Assembly: GCA_030612095.1 (NCBI GenBank)
Contig: JAUWOO010000115.1
Span: 1-5,563, forward strand
Length of the DNA: 5,563 nucleotides
DNA from: Thermoplasmatota archaeon
Lineage (GTDB): Archaea > Thermoplasmatota > E2 > DHVEG-1
Direction of reading: 5' to 3'
This document shows, in pieces, positions 5,018-5,563 of the stretch. The translations under genes and the position numbers were made by a program. Position 1 is the first letter of the stretch, and each line of letters opens with the position of its first letter. Below the pieces are notes generated by a model. The model searched no databases, had not been told where the DNA came from, and saw only the letters and a list, made by a program, of their open reading frames with translations.

Positions 5018-5563
5018 TTAGTGAAGAAGTCCCAAGGAAGAAAGCTTTTCGAATATCTTCTCAGCTGCTTTTGATACATCCTCAACATTCTTCGCCCCGG
5101 CACAGACTATTTTACCTGATGAGAATATCAACAGACCCGCTTTAGGCTCCTTTAGTCGATAAACCAACCCGGGGAATTGCTCTGGCTCATATTCAATATT
5201 TTCTAAACCTAGGCATGTAGCGGTTTCGGTAAGATCAAGCCTTCTCTCAAGATTGATGACAGCTACAATATTCTGGACAGTCGTCTCCTGATTCTTATTT
5301 ACATCTACCCCTAATTTTCTTAGTTTTTCTGCTATTATATCAACAGCCTTGTGTACATCTTCAATGTTCTTTGCACCAGTGATGTTTGCCTTACCACTTC
5401 TAAAAAGAACTATGGCTGTTTTAGGATTTTTTAATCTATAAACTAAACCAGGAAATTGTTCATGTTCATATTCAGTTTCTTCCAGTGATTGTGATATAAC
5501 ATCTAAGTCTAATTTCTCTGCAAACACAGTAGACGCTACAATATTTTCTACCTTTACCTCTAT
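5018..5563 (-). CDS. tbp: TATA-box-binding protein, TBP (partial, N-terminus cut by window edge)
   Basis: General transcription factor that binds and bends the TATA box and recruits TFB and RNA polymerase. The 181 visible residues form the saddle from two direct repeats: repeat 1 starts VENIVASTVF and repeat 2 VQNIVAVINL, 91 residues later. Each contains EQFPGLVYRLK and a strand ending in FxSGK, so all four DNA-intercalating phenylalanines are present (37, 54, 130 and 147 counted from the window edge). Each repeat then carries GAKN-EDV-KA and a closing helix. The frame runs unbroken to the right edge; the in-frame GTG at 5527 is not the start, because residues IEVKVENIVAST upstream of it belong to repeat 1. 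Only a few N-terminal residues are probably missing. The protein ends SSLGLLH with no acidic tail. The RAM-domain gene follows in the same direction. Confidence 0.97.
   Translation of the reverse strand: MEVKVENIVASTVFAEKLDLDVISQSLEETEYEHEQFPGLVYRLKNPKTAIVLFRSGKANITGAKNIEDVHKAVDIIAEKLRKLGVDVNKNQETTVQNIVAVINLERRLDLTETATCLGLENIEYEPEQFPGLVYRLKEPKAGLLIFSSGKIVCAGAKNVEDVSKAAEKIFEKLSSLGLLH

Noticed and set aside
4743..5021. Plus-strand 92-codon frame opposite the RAM-domain gene
   Set aside because: Serine-rich antisense translation without family features; the minus-strand RAM protein explains the region.
5525..5527. GTG start for TBP
   Set aside because: The upstream in-frame residues VENIVAST are a core part of TBP repeat 1, so the gene continues past the right edge.

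Overview
The window is archaeal. The clearest marker is a TATA-box-binding protein (TBP) on the minus strand at the right edge. It is supported by an archaeal-type (class I) CCA-adding enzyme, an archaeal ThpR-like 2'-5' RNA ligase family protein, a stand-alone Lrp RAM-domain protein, and archaeal-style signals: a GAGGTGAT Shine-Dalgarno and a TATA box about 29 bases before a start codon. The DNA is AT-rich. A bacterial-type bifunctional PurH, a TBP without an acidic tail and the TBP/RAM pair would fit the Nitrososphaeria (Thaumarchaeota). That placement is inference; some euryarchaea remain possible.

Left part, plus strand (1-2216): the C-terminal end of an unrecognised gene runs in from the left edge and stops directly at the ATG of thpR. 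The thpR Shine-Dalgarno lies inside the last codons of that gene. After thpR comes a stretch of about 190 bases that is not empty. It holds an open 62-codon remnant of a PAP2-type membrane phosphatase/phosphotransferase: its third active-site motif is recognisable but has lost the arginine. The remnant ends in a TAA that touches the ATG of cca, in the same reading frame. ThpR and CCA-adding enzyme are both RNA-acting, so this is a small RNA-processing cluster.

Middle, plus strand (2217-4623): a short gap with a TATA box placed for leaderless transcription precedes a 259-residue protein of unknown function. Its centre and C-terminal half read like an RNase H-fold nuclease of the RuvC/RuvX (YqgF) type behind an extra N-terminal domain. 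31 bases later purH begins; it encodes the last two steps of IMP synthesis and looks fully intact.

Right part, minus strand (4769-5563): purH converges on a two-gene minus-strand unit, TBP followed after 12 bases by a 78-residue RAM-domain protein. The 145-base convergent gap contains no gene that I can see, only a set of mutually exclusive short inverted repeats. TBP is cut by the right edge and lacks only its first few residues.

The window is mostly housekeeping. The points that deserve a second look are the PAP2 remnant between thpR and cca, the RuvX-like protein with its extra N-terminal domain, and the TBP-RAM pairing. I see no mobile element, CRISPR array, tRNA or rRNA.
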